A DNA stretch of 64,000 nt, from contig JAPMXV010000001.1 in assembly GCA_026936335.1 (NCBI GenBank), positions 1 through 64,000 of the forward strand, written 5' to 3'. This DNA comes from Mantamonas sphyraenae. Its lineage: Eukaryota; CRuMs; Mantamonadidae. A model generated the notes under the pieces. That model saw only the letters and a list, made by a program, of their open reading frames with translations. It was not told the DNA's origin and searched no databases. Below are positions 34,801-43,793 of the stretch, in pieces (positions within the stretch are counted from its first letter, which is position 1; each line of letters opens with the position of its first letter). Position numbers and translations under genes: made by a program.

Positions 34801-37800
34801 GTGCAGAAGCGCAAGCAGTTCCATCATGTGGCACACGTCTGCCTTGCGCGTGCGCTGTTCCGTGTGCATGTTGTCCACAATGCGTGTCATTTCGTCTTGG
34901 ATCAAGTGCAGCGTGTGCAGAACCAGCGTGCGCGACGCGCTCTCCTCCACGGCCTCGTACTCGTCTGCGTTCTGGCAAGCACGCACAGCAAGCAGCGAAA
35001 ACAGGTTGTAGCTGCTGGTCTGCAGCAGTACTTCCAGGTACTGCCTGTTCACCTCCTCTGCAGTCAAGCCAGACCTCTCCAGGAACATGTGGTCCAGCAC
35101 GCGCGCCTCGTTCTCTGCCTCTTCCTTGGCCGCCTGGGCTTCCAGCGCCTTTGTCTCCTGCTCCTTCGCCATGAGCCTTCGTCGGCGACGCATGCGCCTG
35201 CGTGCATTCTTGCTTAGGCTCTTCCACCCATCTGTGCCGGGCTCGATCAGGCCGTCGTTGGCCTTGTCCTTGCCCTTGTCCTTGTCCTGCGTCTCGCCAA
35301 CCGTTTGCGTCAACGTTTCCTTGGCATCCTGAAGCTGGAAGAGGGCGTCCAGAAGCACATCTTCCTTCTGCACAACCATCGAGTGCGACGTAGCTTTGAG
35401 TAGCGGGTCTGCCGCAAGGATTTCGTCCAGAGTGTCCAGCAGCCCGACCTCCAGCAGGAAATCGTGCTGAAGCGCCGGAAAGTCCAGGTTGTACGCCTTC
35501 ATGATAAGCAACTTGACCTGCATGCTGATTTCCGTGCTGCCCAAAAGTCTGGTCATGCGCTTGTACACGGCAAAGAAGGCCTCGCGTGTCTGTTCACTCA
35601 CAACGACGCCGCAGCCCTGGATGCCATGCATGTAGTGCGTCTTGATGCACTCGGTGCGTGCGAGCACATCGGTGACGCTGAGAAGGCCGTCGTTTGTACG
35701 CACGCTGAGCAGACGCGCCAGGCACGACATGCCTGTCAGGCGTCGCTCACCGCGCAGACGTCGCAGCTCAAACACTTCGTACAGCTCTTGGGTGCGCACT
35801 GAAGATTGCAGGAAGGAGAGAGTCGACGAGGCAATGCTCGAATGCACTGCGTGGGCGTGCGAGTCAAAACCCGCCTTGCTGATGTCCTGCCACAGGGCAA
35901 AGAAGAAGCGCATCCTGCGAGCCCCCTCGGTCAGCTTGCGTTCCTTCTCCACATCCGCACGCATGGCGTCCAGGTTGGTCACTGCGCCAGAAGTTGTGCG
36001 CGGCAGATGGCCAGCCACCATGCTGGTGGTCACGTTGCCCGACACTGTGCGAATGAGCTGCGGACCCGCGGTGCGCGTAGGCGCAACCGCGCCCGAAACA
36101 GTGCGCGACAGACCACCCGCAACGGCGTTGCTCATGCCACTCTTGGTGCGGCTCAGAGTGCGTGTCAGCGAGCCTTGCGTCTGCAGCTGCGAGCCCGTGC
36201 CCGACGGCTGCCGTTGCAGCGACAGAGTGCGTGACGTCGAGCTCAGGCTGCCGCCAGCCGAGTCCAGCGACTCGGACGCAGACGACTCGGTGTCGTCCAG
36301 GCGCGGCGCAACCCAAGTGGGCACCACCTCCATCAGGAAGCGTGCCCGTTCGGCCACGCGTTTCTCCAGGTCCTCGTAGCTCTCCTCGTCTTCGTTGCGC
36401 TTCTTGGCACACCACAGATACAGCGTGTGTGCTTTGGACCACATCTTTTCAAACTGGTACATCGTTGTGTCGTCCACGTCGCCGCCCGTAGCCCAGATGG
36501 CCACGTCGTTGGCGGTGCCGCTCATGTGCACCGTGGCGGCGAGCAGATGCCGGATCGCGCTCCACAGGTGAGGGTTCTTGCTCACGATGCGCTTGCGCTT
36601 GAACGTCTTTTTCAGCTGCGCAATAAACGTCTTGCCGATGTCTGTCTCGTGCACAATGGCTTGCAGCACCATTTCCGCAGCCTCGCGCTCCTGGCGCTCA
36701 AATTCGTCCTGCGGCGGGTTGAGATCGCGCAGACCACCCACCAGCAGACGCGACTCGATCCAGTCCAGCAGACGCGACTCTGTGTCCTGCACGTCCACGG
36801 TCATGAGCATGGCGCACAGCTCGGTGCTCATCAGAACCACCGTCTTGTACACGTCCAACAGCCAGCCGCGCACTCCGGTGCCGCCCAGCTTCTCCATGTC
36901 CAGGACAAACAACGCGTCGAGGCTTTCGACCAGTTCCGTGGACGCCTCCACGATGTCCTGCACCTCGCTGAGCATGTCTTGCTCGCGCAGAAGCAGCAGG
37001 CACGTGGCCACAAAGGGCACCAGCTCGCCCACCAGCGAGGTTTTCAGCACCGTGTTGGCAAAGTGCACACGCTCTTGCACAGGCTGATCGTTGTTGCCCA
37101 ACTCGCGCACGTGCCACTGCATGACCTTTTTCAGGATGCGGGTGGCGCCGTTCATCACCAGGCGCACGACACGTTGCAGCATGTGCATGCGTGCGTCGCG
37201 CACAGCTGTGCTCACTGCCTGCTCGGACACAAGCACGAGCACGGTCTGCACAACTGCACTCAGTGTGCTCAAGTACTCGCGCGGTGCCGTGCTGGCTTGC
37301 GCCTCGCGCTGCTCTTTGCTCAGGTGCAACCCGACTGCCAGGACGTCAGAGATGTGCTCTTCAGCCATTTGCACAATGGTGTCCACCACCAGGAGGACGT
37401 TTTTGGTCGGCGGCATCTGATCCTCGGCGCCTCCGTGGACGAGCTGCACAAGGGCTTCGGGCTCACGGTATTCAGACATGAGTGTTTCCAGAAGCGCAGC
37501 TCGGCCCGGACGGTCACGCACAAAGTGCTTGCCGTACGTTTGGCGCTCGGACAGCAGGCTCCCGAGAAGGCTTGCACGAAGGTTTGCGTCGGGGAATTCG
37601 CGCAGGGCACGCGACGCCTCCAGCTCTACGGTGTGCGTCAGGCGTGCGCTCTCTGCACTCACTTGTTCGGGTGATGCACCTGCGTTGGCGCCCACTGCAG
37701 CCTTGCCCTTGCCCTTGGCGCCGCCCTTTTCGGCGGCGTGGGCCACGGCCTCTCTGTGCTGCACAACGGCGCGCACGTCCAGAGCACCAAGGTACAGTTC

Positions 37801-40419
37801 TTGCAACTCGCTCATGACGCTGGTTGCACGAAGCATAGCTTGCGTCTTTGCGTCGTGGCCGTTCACAACCACGGCGGCGACGTGCGTAAGGTCAATGTCG
37901 GAAATCAGCAGTTGGTGCTGGTGCACCTGCAGGAAGCGCAGTGCACGCACAACCACCTCCAGGGCCTGGTTCAGTGCCACATCGCTCGTCTCGTCGCCTG
38001 CACGCACCGTCGCCATTGCAGTCTTCAAGATGGCCAACAGATGCTCAAATGGTTCCAGGTGCACGTCGTACGACAGCGGGCCACGCATGCTGGAGGTGTC
38101 CACCACAACGGGCAGCGAACCAGCGAGGATTTCCTGAGCAGGCTCCAGCAGACGGTCCATGAGCTGCAGCGCAAAGGTGTACGGCGACTCGGTCCACACG
38201 GCGAGTTCGTTTGCCTTGGCCTTGCCCTTGACATCGCTGTCGTCGGGTTTGCTAAAGGCGTTGATGGAGCTGAGGTCGTCGTCGTCTGTGCTGGCGGCCG
38301 GCTTGACCTGGAAGCCCAGTTGTTCCACGACCTTGACTGGCTTGACCTTCTTGATGGGCGTGTTGCCCAAAAAGGCTTTGAGAGTATCCATGTGCAAGGG
38401 TTTCAGGGTGACGGGCCTGAGCACCATGGGAGACCCAGAGCCCACTGTCCACGAACAATGAGAGCGATGGTCGACCTTGGCCGTGAACTCGGTCCACGCG
38501 TGCGGGTCGCCCATGTTTTCTTGAAAGTAGATTTCGTCGCCAAAGCCCACTGTGTACAGGCCGGATGAGCCTGCCGGGAAGTGGATGGCCTTGCACTCGG
38601 GGCACTCCAGAAAGACGTGGGACATGGAGCCACACCCGTCGGTGAAGCGGCTAAAGTTGATGTGCGTGAGCTCCTTGGGGCCGATAAACATCCAGTGGAT
38701 CACGTTGGGTCCACCGCAGGAACGGCACATGGGTGTGTTGATGGTGCTGCTGCGGCAGCCGTCGACAGCGCAGCCGAGAGCAAAGCGCGTGTGGCCTTCG
38801 TGGCGCACGGAAAACAAGTAGTCGTGCTCTTCGCAACGAGGCACCTCCATCTCGCAGCAGTTTTCACAAATGAGGAAAGCCACACGACGTTCGTTGTCCG
38901 CCGGTTGGTTCTTCTTGTGCTTGTGCTTGCCATGCTTGTGCTTGTGCTCATGGTCGTCCTCGTTCCCGTGCTTGACCTGCTCCTGGTGTTGCGTCTGCGT
39001 GCGGCTGATCTGCACAGTGGGCATTTCAGACAAGAGCGCGGTGGCGTTCACCATGGGTGCGTGCTGGTCAAGGAGGTTGGTGCGTTCGGTGGCGGCAGAG
39101 TGTGCGCCGAGCAGATGGCGCACGAGCTCGAGAAAGAGGGAAACGTGGCCCTGCTTGAGCGCCAGCTCGTACACAAGCACCAGGGCCTCGCGCTGCTTGT
39201 CGACGTCGTCGAGGCTGTGCAGCACGTCGTAGGCAAAGGCAGTGATGCGTTGGACCAACTGGCGCACGGGTGTGCTGAGGCTGGACAGACTGAGCGGGGC
39301 ATACTTGGGCGCCGCAACGACAGCCAGCATGGAGGAGAACACTGTGTCCAGGAGGACGCGGTGCTCCGAGTTGTCAACCACGACCGTGTCGACGAGCGAC
39401 TGCATGGCGGTGGCAACAAAGGTAAACTGCGCAGCCACGTTTTGCTCTGCGGTGGTCGAGTCCAGCAGGCGCCCGTGCTTGTTTGTGCGGTCGCTGTGGA
39501 GCTTGAACACAATGCGGTTGTTGACAATGAGCAGCCGCTGAGCGAGGATGCCCAAGCAGAGCTTGCGCAGGGCCAGCACGGCGTTGTACTGCTCGTCCTG
39601 GATGATCAGGTCTGCCTGCTCGCGCAGGAGACGCTGGTAGGCCAGGTTCGCAGCGACCTCACTCTCGGCGGACATTTCCACCATCATGGCCTGCGTGCGC
39701 ACGTTGATGTCTGTGTTGAGCGCACGAAGGACCATGAGCAGATTCTTGGGGATAAACTCCTCAAACGTGTTTGCAACAAGAATGGGCTCGAGCGGTTCCG
39801 TTTGCAATCCGCCTTGCGCGCCCTGCTGCCCTTCAGTCGTTGTCATGTCTGTCCCGGTGTCAGAGGCATTCGCTGCGCGTCGTCGTTGCCAGATGTCGCG
39901 CGGGTTGCTCTTGAGAGGCACGTCCTCTTGGCTGATGCCGAACGTGGACAGCACCTCGGAGATGGCCTTGCGCTTGAAGAGCTTGCGTGTGTCAAAGCCC
40001 ACGAGCTGGATGTCGTCGGCCGAGAGCTCCATGTGCTCTGCACCGGTTCCCTGCATGGTGCCCTCTCCGTACTTGCGCAGGAGCGTATCGTAGTCGATCT
40101 GGTTGGACCAGCCGTCGCCGCTTGCCCAAGCGTGCGCGGCGTCTGTGCTTGCTGACCCACTGGACTGGGTCTCGTAGAAAGAGTCCATCTCGCTAAAGAG
40201 CCCCGTCAGCATGCCGCCTGCGTCTTCTTCGCTGGAATTCGAGTCGATGGAGGCGGTGCGGCCATGGCGGGACCCATGGCTGTGGCGGTGCGAGCGGTGG
40301 CTATGGTGATGGCGCCCGCTTGTGTGTTGGTCCTGGGCGCGGGAGGCCGACGTGGCCTCGTGTGTGTTTGCGCCTCCTCCGCTTGCTGCTGAGCCGTCAC
40401 CGCTCTGTGCGTTTCCCAT
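28804..40419 (-). CDS. Giant HECT-domain E3 ubiquitin ligase, predicted N-myristoylated
   Basis: One uninterrupted frame. I choose the ATG at 40419 (MGNAQSGD), giving 3871 residues. An upstream in-frame start would add 61 residues of poor composition. MGxxxS fits N-myristoylation. The N-terminal part is histidine/serine-rich. A cysteine-rich, zinc-finger-like segment lies at about 510-593 (CENCC, CRSCG, CPECK). The middle is helical with Ser runs (near 2363-2390). A CUB-like beta region is at about 2666-2750 (FHASCATHKDDQVEFYDG), and a laminin-G-like region at about 3120-3313. The HECT domain spans about 3500-3871, with GEGSEDAGGPYRE and catalytic Cys3823 in HTCFFSVDMPNYSS. It transfers ubiquitin through that cysteine. 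No RCC1 repeats are visible, so it is not a typical HERC. Orthology is unresolved. Confidence 0.93.
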   Translation of the reverse strand: MGNAQSGDGSAASGGGANTHEATSASRAQDQHTSGRHHHSHRSHRHSHGSRHGRTASIDSNSSEEDAGGMLTGLFSEMDSFYETQSSGSASTDAAHAWASGDGWSNQIDYDTLLRKYGEGTMQGTGAEHMELSADDIQLVGFDTRKLFKRKAISEVLSTFGISQEDVPLKSNPRDIWQRRRAANASDTGTDMTTTEGQQGAQGGLQTEPLEPILVANTFEEFIPKNLLMVLRALNTDINVRTQAMMVEMSAESEVAANLAYQRLLREQADLIIQDEQYNAVLALRKLCLGILAQRLLIVNNRIVFKLHSDRTNKHGRLLDSTTAEQNVAAQFTFVATAMQSLVDTVVVDNSEHRVLLDTVFSSMLAVVAAPKYAPLSLSSLSTPVRQLVQRITAFAYDVLHSLDDVDKQREALVLVYELALKQGHVSLFLELVRHLLGAHSAATERTNLLDQHAPMVNATALLSEMPTVQISRTQTQHQEQVKHGNEDDHEHKHKHGKHKHKKNQPADNERRVAFLICENCCEMEVPRCEEHDYLFSVRHEGHTRFALGCAVDGCRSSTINTPMCRSCGGPNVIHWMFIGPKELTHINFSRFTDGCGSMSHVFLECPECKAIHFPAGSSGLYTVGFGDEIYFQENMGDPHAWTEFTAKVDHRSHCSWTVGSGSPMVLRPVTLKPLHMDTLKAFLGNTPIKKVKPVKVVEQLGFQVKPAASTDDDDLSSINAFSKPDDSDVKGKAKANELAVWTESPYTFALQLMDRLLEPAQEILAGSLPVVVDTSSMRGPLSYDVHLEPFEHLLAILKTAMATVRAGDETSDVALNQALEVVVRALRFLQVHQHQLLISDIDLTHVAAVVVNGHDAKTQAMLRATSVMSELQELYLGALDVRAVVQHREAVAHAAEKGGAKGKGKAAVGANAGASPEQVSAESARLTHTVELEASRALREFPDANLRASLLGSLLSERQTYGKHFVRDRPGRAALLETLMSEYREPEALVQLVHGGAEDQMPPTKNVLLVVDTIVQMAEEHISDVLAVGLHLSKEQREAQASTAPREYLSTLSAVVQTVLVLVSEQAVSTAVRDARMHMLQRVVRLVMNGATRILKKVMQWHVRELGNNDQPVQERVHFANTVLKTSLVGELVPFVATCLLLLREQDMLSEVQDIVEASTELVESLDALFVLDMEKLGGTGVRGWLLDVYKTVVLMSTELCAMLMTVDVQDTESRLLDWIESRLLVGGLRDLNPPQDEFERQEREAAEMVLQAIVHETDIGKTFIAQLKKTFKRKRIVSKNPHLWSAIRHLLAATVHMSGTANDVAIWATGGDVDDTTMYQFEKMWSKAHTLYLWCAKKRNEDEESYEDLEKRVAERARFLMEVVPTWVAPRLDDTESSASESLDSAGGSLSSTSRTLSLQRQPSGTGSQLQTQGSLTRTLSRTKSGMSNAVAGGLSRTVSGAVAPTRTAGPQLIRTVSGNVTTSMVAGHLPRTTSGAVTNLDAMRADVEKERKLTEGARRMRFFFALWQDISKAGFDSHAHAVHSSIASSTLSFLQSSVRTQELYEVFELRRLRGERRLTGMSCLARLLSVRTNDGLLSVTDVLARTECIKTHYMHGIQGCGVVVSEQTREAFFAVYKRMTRLLGSTEISMQVKLLIMKAYNLDFPALQHDFLLEVGLLDTLDEILAADPLLKATSHSMVVQKEDVLLDALFQLQDAKETLTQTVGETQDKDKGKDKANDGLIEPGTDGWKSLSKNARRRMRRRRRLMAKEQETKALEAQAAKEEAENEARVLDHMFLERSGLTAEEVNRQYLEVLLQTSSYNLFSLLAVRACQNADEYEAVEESASRTLVLHTLHLIQDEMTRIVDNMHTEQRTRKADVCHMMELLALLHTLASPSHLIRGMIGTRSWMRLYYLILQATHQHERCSVWTNGLFRIMGLAFSHEDAQPDENLVVFLFNQIARTWAGLHPFWNHTHERLLNKDASDSLVDEELLREFDMSLGHSDEPESQGGSSSSSGGGGGGGVGGSGGVKGGKGKTKRDSKQSSTAKKGKGTLEDLDGFVLTHEQAMSDRALANECALLLRKVLQGDKWRDIVMPKLLGAWRMLPAFVDGFEEASGEWSQEQTDGQDEEWQMNVLAIPAVLTVLGGLQEHLRLGATVVVDADGVVSQGTVVYYHPGKTKCKVLLDFTASQGVVKNIPLEQLRPVHRFSPQDVAHFEASSDNFEPFHYLMHNMEEMRTETPLSTALRAAMFQALANVMESSEWAQLCIDQQALNTMIECALQPSFTKKNDWVPVEEAEAKAVALQMLLAQTQTMYALKMRPHDMRDQELEKKVKAARTRGAAHMVVDSSVAEEMHNTWRSESDRDAAALRATGGVTTVELPSESTGSSSSSSSSSSSSSSSSLASLSSGGDSTSQDKEADSGGSSTGNTARDFVGANVEKEYGDLAMLSSAEAFSKTMMRVFSMLKDYHARTVLINLVTNWPKQLPLSDLIGAHDSGDWYYRLLKLMDADPSHGRGVAMVNRLLDQLKVIMDVQVSSDASPSEGEGEGARHAKKTQDTPIGELLEGDGDEEVLDEAQEEEGKDAKGKGKAKMGFEVVGQWLGLTQEENSAESQESGVTQTTESTWYTVQDGSVTSTDTLSGVDVGLAMACAADLCDQSSRGAKSVSTGHPYTGKDAISSRSIHMKNASKMQVIFHASCATHKDDQVEFYDGNNNLLRRVGGPSPTDWASFSVPGSRVHIKFNPGHKHTSHWGFKLQVVPLYHDARANPAEAMYLPNKKLAVRVLSLLADVGSRAFYNQDMLVQLSNGLGTWDLQVRTQVIKLLCRWLYHLEQFTPASVMPDLSSLEAPMEYMVSLQTQEKHNPTHSAMVQELFELSVAMETAQDAITKRVERNEQARKAKEEHERLMELKAAKKKAKESGENEQQEDAQEEEEEVQPQTTEEVLARLPPVDQVLLECLRDLCVAGAVSMSSVHQKFRKYNEGTLWKHSFSLDYGPMEKYLRRNKLLYKITTKSKKRKKGRGSHGSTVHQETWVDLSEATMRMLQGEIDQFLTLQRQLEESRAMKELLEEHEDHGLFSQSHEVLDFFGDVGGDGQGKSSSSSSSSSGSSGSSGAGSSTGPRQKLWENGDYFKHGYPSSGNLSNWNLSDRGFKHRGSVYVSNVSGATVGTAYSMGEEFEALKLTSNSTLHVRHGLPATPAGSAKVNSYTLLMDIILPPSQAEENIVLMRTDITGASGVFLRGSTGALCVGSTWSTNAVPYNKLVRLGITFDQASNTMRGYLDGELLVESAVYSGVDGADALNDEFLILGKMDHVKSTAGYLTHMQVRDFAMSKEEIATMGGPTRKPIGTQDTRRWFTRYALDLRSDLHRLVSEREQLALYQEVMVLCTRYAAKKGVKVSNMNNNAFREKQFSVLVQENSGEYKRAAALDVMEIRDKFRDMVKLSKRVQRLLPFTNAEFANEGWSMSAMVLQFKGAMCADIRQSRFLTKLSSTNSQSSRPEINVSRPQAMFAKESGRVKGSLMHQVNEKLRTENVEALRQDGRMYRINFIGEGSEDAGGPYRESMQDLMAEFQAPEFPMMIRTPNGQANVGDERDKFILKPSSTSSTHLQLYELLGMLMGSAIRTKNYLDLNLSKTVWKRLVGEEVTIEDLYSMDQMCFQCLKGILDIEKEGVDAETFAQVFDEVFVTTLSDGRRVELKPNGANIPLTFENRHEYVRLVREVREKECAAQIEAVLYGLGLLVPVGQLNWFTWQELEMAVCGEPTVDVAMLKRTAETGYGVSDQTVRFFWQVFEDFSESDKRLFLKFVWGRTRLPATDADFDRRFKIDQLSGSNPDSRMPVAHTCFFSVDMPNYSSVDIMRQRIQFAIRNCTSIDGDFMTDNNSSWGEDSRWR

Positions 40420-41030
40420 GGTCGGGTAGGTGCTCTGTGCGCATGTGTGAGCAAAGCATGTGTTGTGTCGCTTGTGTGTCAGCCTCGTGCCGTCCCGTCC
40501 CATGCATGGGTGCATGGGCCTGCGGTGCCAGGCTGCGAGAGGGCACCGCAAAAATCGGGCAAGCCACTTCAAAGAGGAGCCTCTCTGGCCTCCACCGTGC
40601 ATTTTTTTCTCCCGGCCAGACTTTTTCAGCGAAAAGCCATGGCCGGCTCACGGTGGCATGCAATGGCGCCACAGGCCCAGGCCATGGGCAGGAAAAGGTG
40701 CAACGGTGGGACATGAGGACGACATGGACATCCGGCGGGAGTTGTGCAGGTACTCACCTGGGTGTCGGCAACAAGAAAGGATGTGCCCAGATGCGCGGCA
40801 CAAAACCCCTGCACGAAACTGCCACATCATGACATAGCATGGCCACAGGACATTCTTTCGGATGGACAAGGTGATCGACCAGTCTGTGGTCATGACGCAG
40901 AGCAGATCACCATCTGCGCAGGCTGCGGCAAGCAAACTCCCGCACCGTTCACTACACCAGACTCGGATCCCGGGGAAGTGCTAGCACGTCCACATTTTTG
41001 CATTAACCCCGTAGTCACAGCCTGTGTACC
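40420..41030. promoter_or_regulatory. 611-bp divergent promoter region with hairpins
   Basis: The largest gene-free stretch in the window, between the divergent HECT and F-box/LRR genes. It must contain both promoters. Visible structures are a perfect 9-bp inverted repeat with a 12-nt loop (40521-40529 and 40542-40550), and a nested pair (GGTGATC 40870-40876 with GATCACC 40905-40911, enclosing GACCA 40877-40881 with TGGTC 40887-40891). I see no tRNA boxes. Short open frames here only extend into the F-box gene out of frame. Confidence 0.5.
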
Positions 41031-42449
41031 ATGGGACAACTTTGTTCGCGACGCTCTCGAGGAGAGCTGTACGTGCCGGGCGAAGCAGCGATTGCCGACG
41101 AGCCACAGAGCATCACATCGGTGGACAACGTCCTGCAGCTGCCATTGGAGGTTCTACAACGCATCTTTGCGATGTTGGATGCCCGGACAAAGCTGCGCTG
41201 CCTGAAAGTGAGCCAGGAGATGCGAGAGATCCTGCACGCGCCGGAGTTCTGGGAGGAACTCGACCTGTCGCCGTATCACGAGCAGCTGGGAGACCAGGCC
41301 CTGTTCCAACTTACAGACAAGAAGAAGGGTGCGGGCAAGGTTTGTGCGCTGGTGCAGCGGCTGGACATCCACGGCTGTTCGTCGGTGACGGACATTGGCT
41401 TTGAGCTCGTGGGCAAGTACTTTGGCAACCTGCGCGAGCTGAACGCGTCCCACTGTAAAAAGATGACCGAGGTGGGCTTCACAGAAATGGCTGCTCGGCT
41501 GGACCAGCTGGAGGTGCTGGACATCTCCTACTGTAAAAAGGTGACGGGCGACGCGTTTGAAACGTTTGTCGAGTCGTGCTCGCCCCTGAAGCGCGTGACC
41601 ATGTACCACTGCGACTCGCTGGGCGACCGCGCCCTGGAAATGCTGGGCCTGTTTCCCACCCTGACGCACCTGGATGTGGGTGCGTGCAAGAAGCTGACGG
41701 ACTTTGGTGTGACACACGCGTGCCGCAACCGTTCCTTGCACAAGTTCAACATTTCGCAGTGCACCAAACTCACCGACGAGGCTGTGGAGTCCATTGCACA
41801 GAACCCACATCTGATGGACGTCAATCTTGTGGGATGCAGCAAGGTGACGGACGCGGCGCTGGTCTCGTTGGGCACAAACTGCGCCTACCTGCGCGAGTTT
41901 CGTGTGGAAGGCTCCGACAAAATCACGGACGTGGGCATCCAGGCAGTGGCTTTGGGATGCCCTCACTTGTATACGCTCGAACTGCGGCGGTGCGTGCGAC
42001 TGACCGACGCGTCCATGAGAGACATCGGCAGCAGCTGCACTGAATTGCGCAATCTTGCCTTGTCCCGCTGCAGGTACATCACCGACGAGGGGTTGCAGGC
42101 GCTTAGTGAACTGGCCAACCTTCGTACCCTGGAACTGCACGACTGCTCCCGCATCACAGACAGCGGCGCTGCCGTGATCGGCCAATGTTTCCCTCGTCTG
42201 GTGAAGCTGGATCTCAGTGGATGCACAAAACTGACAAACGGCACCCTTTACTCGCTTGTCGACCGCTGCCCCAAGCTGGAGGAGCTCAACGTGAGTGGAT
42301 GCAGCATGAACGACGAGGCCAAAGACGAGGTCGCCAGCTTGCTGCCAATGCTGCACGTGTTTGAACGCGGTGCAGACGACGAAACAGTGGCCCAGATTGC
42401 GCGAAATGCCAGCCATGGCCACGCGAGCGAAGACGAAGAGAGTGATTGA
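41031..42449 (+). CDS. F-box/LRR protein (FBXL type), predicted myristoylated and palmitoylated
   Basis: Intronless, 472 residues. The N-terminus MGQLCSRRS has Gly2 and Ser6 for N-myristoylation and Cys5 as a palmitoylation candidate. An F-box lies at about 32-75 (LQLPLEVLQRIFAMLD, ending in FWEELDLS). From about 95 to 430 there are roughly 13 cysteine-containing LRRs of 25-26 residues (for example LRELNASHCKKMTEVG, LDLSGCTKLTNG), typical of FBXL2/FBXL20/AMN1. The C-terminus is acidic. It is expected to be the substrate-recognition subunit of an SCF ubiquitin ligase at a membrane. FBXL2 and FBXL20 are lipidated at the C-terminus instead, so an N-terminal signal would be a different solution. 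Confidence 0.93.
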   Translation: MGQLCSRRSRGELYVPGEAAIADEPQSITSVDNVLQLPLEVLQRIFAMLDARTKLRCLKVSQEMREILHAPEFWEELDLSPYHEQLGDQALFQLTDKKKGAGKVCALVQRLDIHGCSSVTDIGFELVGKYFGNLRELNASHCKKMTEVGFTEMAARLDQLEVLDISYCKKVTGDAFETFVESCSPLKRVTMYHCDSLGDRALEMLGLFPTLTHLDVGACKKLTDFGVTHACRNRSLHKFNISQCTKLTDEAVESIAQNPHLMDVNLVGCSKVTDAALVSLGTNCAYLREFRVEGSDKITDVGIQAVALGCPHLYTLELRRCVRLTDASMRDIGSSCTELRNLALSRCRYITDEGLQALSELANLRTLELHDCSRITDSGAAVIGQCFPRLVKLDLSGCTKLTNGTLYSLVDRCPKLEELNVSGCSMNDEAKDEVASLLPMLHVFERGADDETVAQIARNASHGHASEDEESD

Positions 42450-42492
42450 GGTGTTGATGCAGCAAAGCAGAGCGGGTCATCTGTCATCAACC

Positions 42493-43470
42493 TCATTTCC
42501 ACCATTCGTTGCCCAGCCACCGCAGCACACGATCCAACACCTCGTCTGGCAGCGTAATCCATCCTTCCCATCCATGCTCCTGCACATAGGCATCCATCCC
42601 GCCAGCGGCAAACATCACTTCGCGTTCATCCCCGTTCATCACCAGCGCCAGCTCTGTGGCCTCATCCATGGGTGTGCTCGCGCATGCCCACTGCTGTTTC
42701 TTGGATTGTTCCTTCATGCGAAGCACAGGTGCACCGATGAGCGCGTCCATCCCATCGAGATCTCGCCAGCTGTTGTTCCGGGCTGCGAGGTACACCTTTT
42801 GCTCCTCAGAGAGCAAACCCCTATACAATTCGGGGTCAAATACCTCTTGCAGCCTCTCCTGCTCCCAGTCTTCCATTGCAGCGCCTGCTTGGAGGAGAAC
42901 AAACGTCAACGGAGCCGAGTCGTACCCGTAGAGCGCCATGCCGAGAGGCGAGAAGCCATCACGATCATGACAGCCGTTCACGGCCGCACCCATCTCTGCA
43001 AGGGTTGCGAGCGCCCACGGGTGTCCCTCTTGCACGGCGTAGACGAGCGGCGTCGATTGCGCAACGTCTTCCCGTTCCAGCTCTGCGTCCAGTCCCAAGT
43101 CCAGAACCACCATCATCGCTTCCAAATCTCCGGCACCTGCAGCAGCATGCAGTGCGCTGAAGGTATCTTTGGCTGCGTGCACGTCGGCGCCGTGGTGTAG
43201 CAAAAGGCGCCACACTTCTCGTTGGTGGCTGTGGATGGATGCAGACAATGCTGACATGCGCCATTCATCCTCAAGTGCATCGACGTGTACTCCTGCCTGC
43301 AACAACGCGACCACGATGTCGACAAGGCCACGGCTGGCGGCAAACACGAGCGCCTGTGCACCCTCCCTTTGCGTCCACGAGCCTGCAGCGAGCGCATCCT
43401 GCAGTGCTGTCATGTTGCCGGAGGCCGCAACTGAACGGAGGTTGCTCACTGTGGCCGCAGTTCTGACCAT
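42493..43470 (-). CDS. Ankyrin-repeat protein with F-box-like C-terminal segment
   Basis: 325 residues from the ATG at 43470 (MVRTAATVSN). The frame stays open upstream and an ATG near 43538 is an alternative. About five ankyrin repeats span residues 10-180 (ALVFAASRGLVDIVVALLQAG, split as LLQAGVHVDA; LLLHHGADVHAA; TPLVYAVQEGH). The C-terminal end has WITLPDEVLDRVLRWLG, resembling the first helix of an F-box but too short to be a whole domain. It is convergent with the F-box/LRR gene (43-bp gap between stops). Confidence 0.8.
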   Translation of the reverse strand: MVRTAATVSNLRSVAASGNMTALQDALAAGSWTQREGAQALVFAASRGLVDIVVALLQAGVHVDALEDEWRMSALSASIHSHQREVWRLLLHHGADVHAAKDTFSALHAAAGAGDLEAMMVVLDLGLDAELEREDVAQSTPLVYAVQEGHPWALATLAEMGAAVNGCHDRDGFSPLGMALYGYDSAPLTFVLLQAGAAMEDWEQERLQEVFDPELYRGLLSEEQKVYLAARNNSWRDLDGMDALIGAPVLRMKEQSKKQQWACASTPMDEATELALVMNGDEREVMFAAGGMDAYVQEHGWEGWITLPDEVLDRVLRWLGNEWWK

Positions 43471-43793
43471 TGATGTGGTGCATCGAGCGCGATGGCCCAG
43501 AACGAGGCAAGCGAAACGCAACACCGGCCACCATGTCATGGACAGACTGGAATGTGTGGCAAGTGGCTGCCAGCGGATCTTCGGTAGGTTGTTTTGTGTT
43601 TGGGGACGATGCCGTCCGGTGTGGTTGCCCTTCTGTGCGGGCCAAACTCGACCTCGCATTTCCCGAGAAAAGCCGGTGATCCAGCCGACCGACCGACCAC
43701 CGACCACCGACGGAGAACATAGCCAAGCTGACAGCCGCGTTCACCGGATGCCACGTACCCTTGATCGCCTTCTTGGGCGGACGATAGGATGAC
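43471..43793. promoter_or_regulatory. 323-bp divergent promoter region
   Basis: Gap between the ankyrin gene (minus) and the IBTK-like gene (plus). It contains a short GACC-rich run at about 43686-43708 and otherwise unique sequence. Both neighbouring promoters must lie here. No RNA gene or conserved motif is recognised. Confidence 0.45.

Noticed and set aside
40861-40920. tRNA gene in the promoter gap
   Set aside because: Inverted repeats are present but there are no A or B box sequences and no cloverleaf.
40744-41205. 153-codon plus-strand frame upstream of the F-box gene
   Set aside because: It overlaps the F-box coding start in another frame and has no recognisable content.
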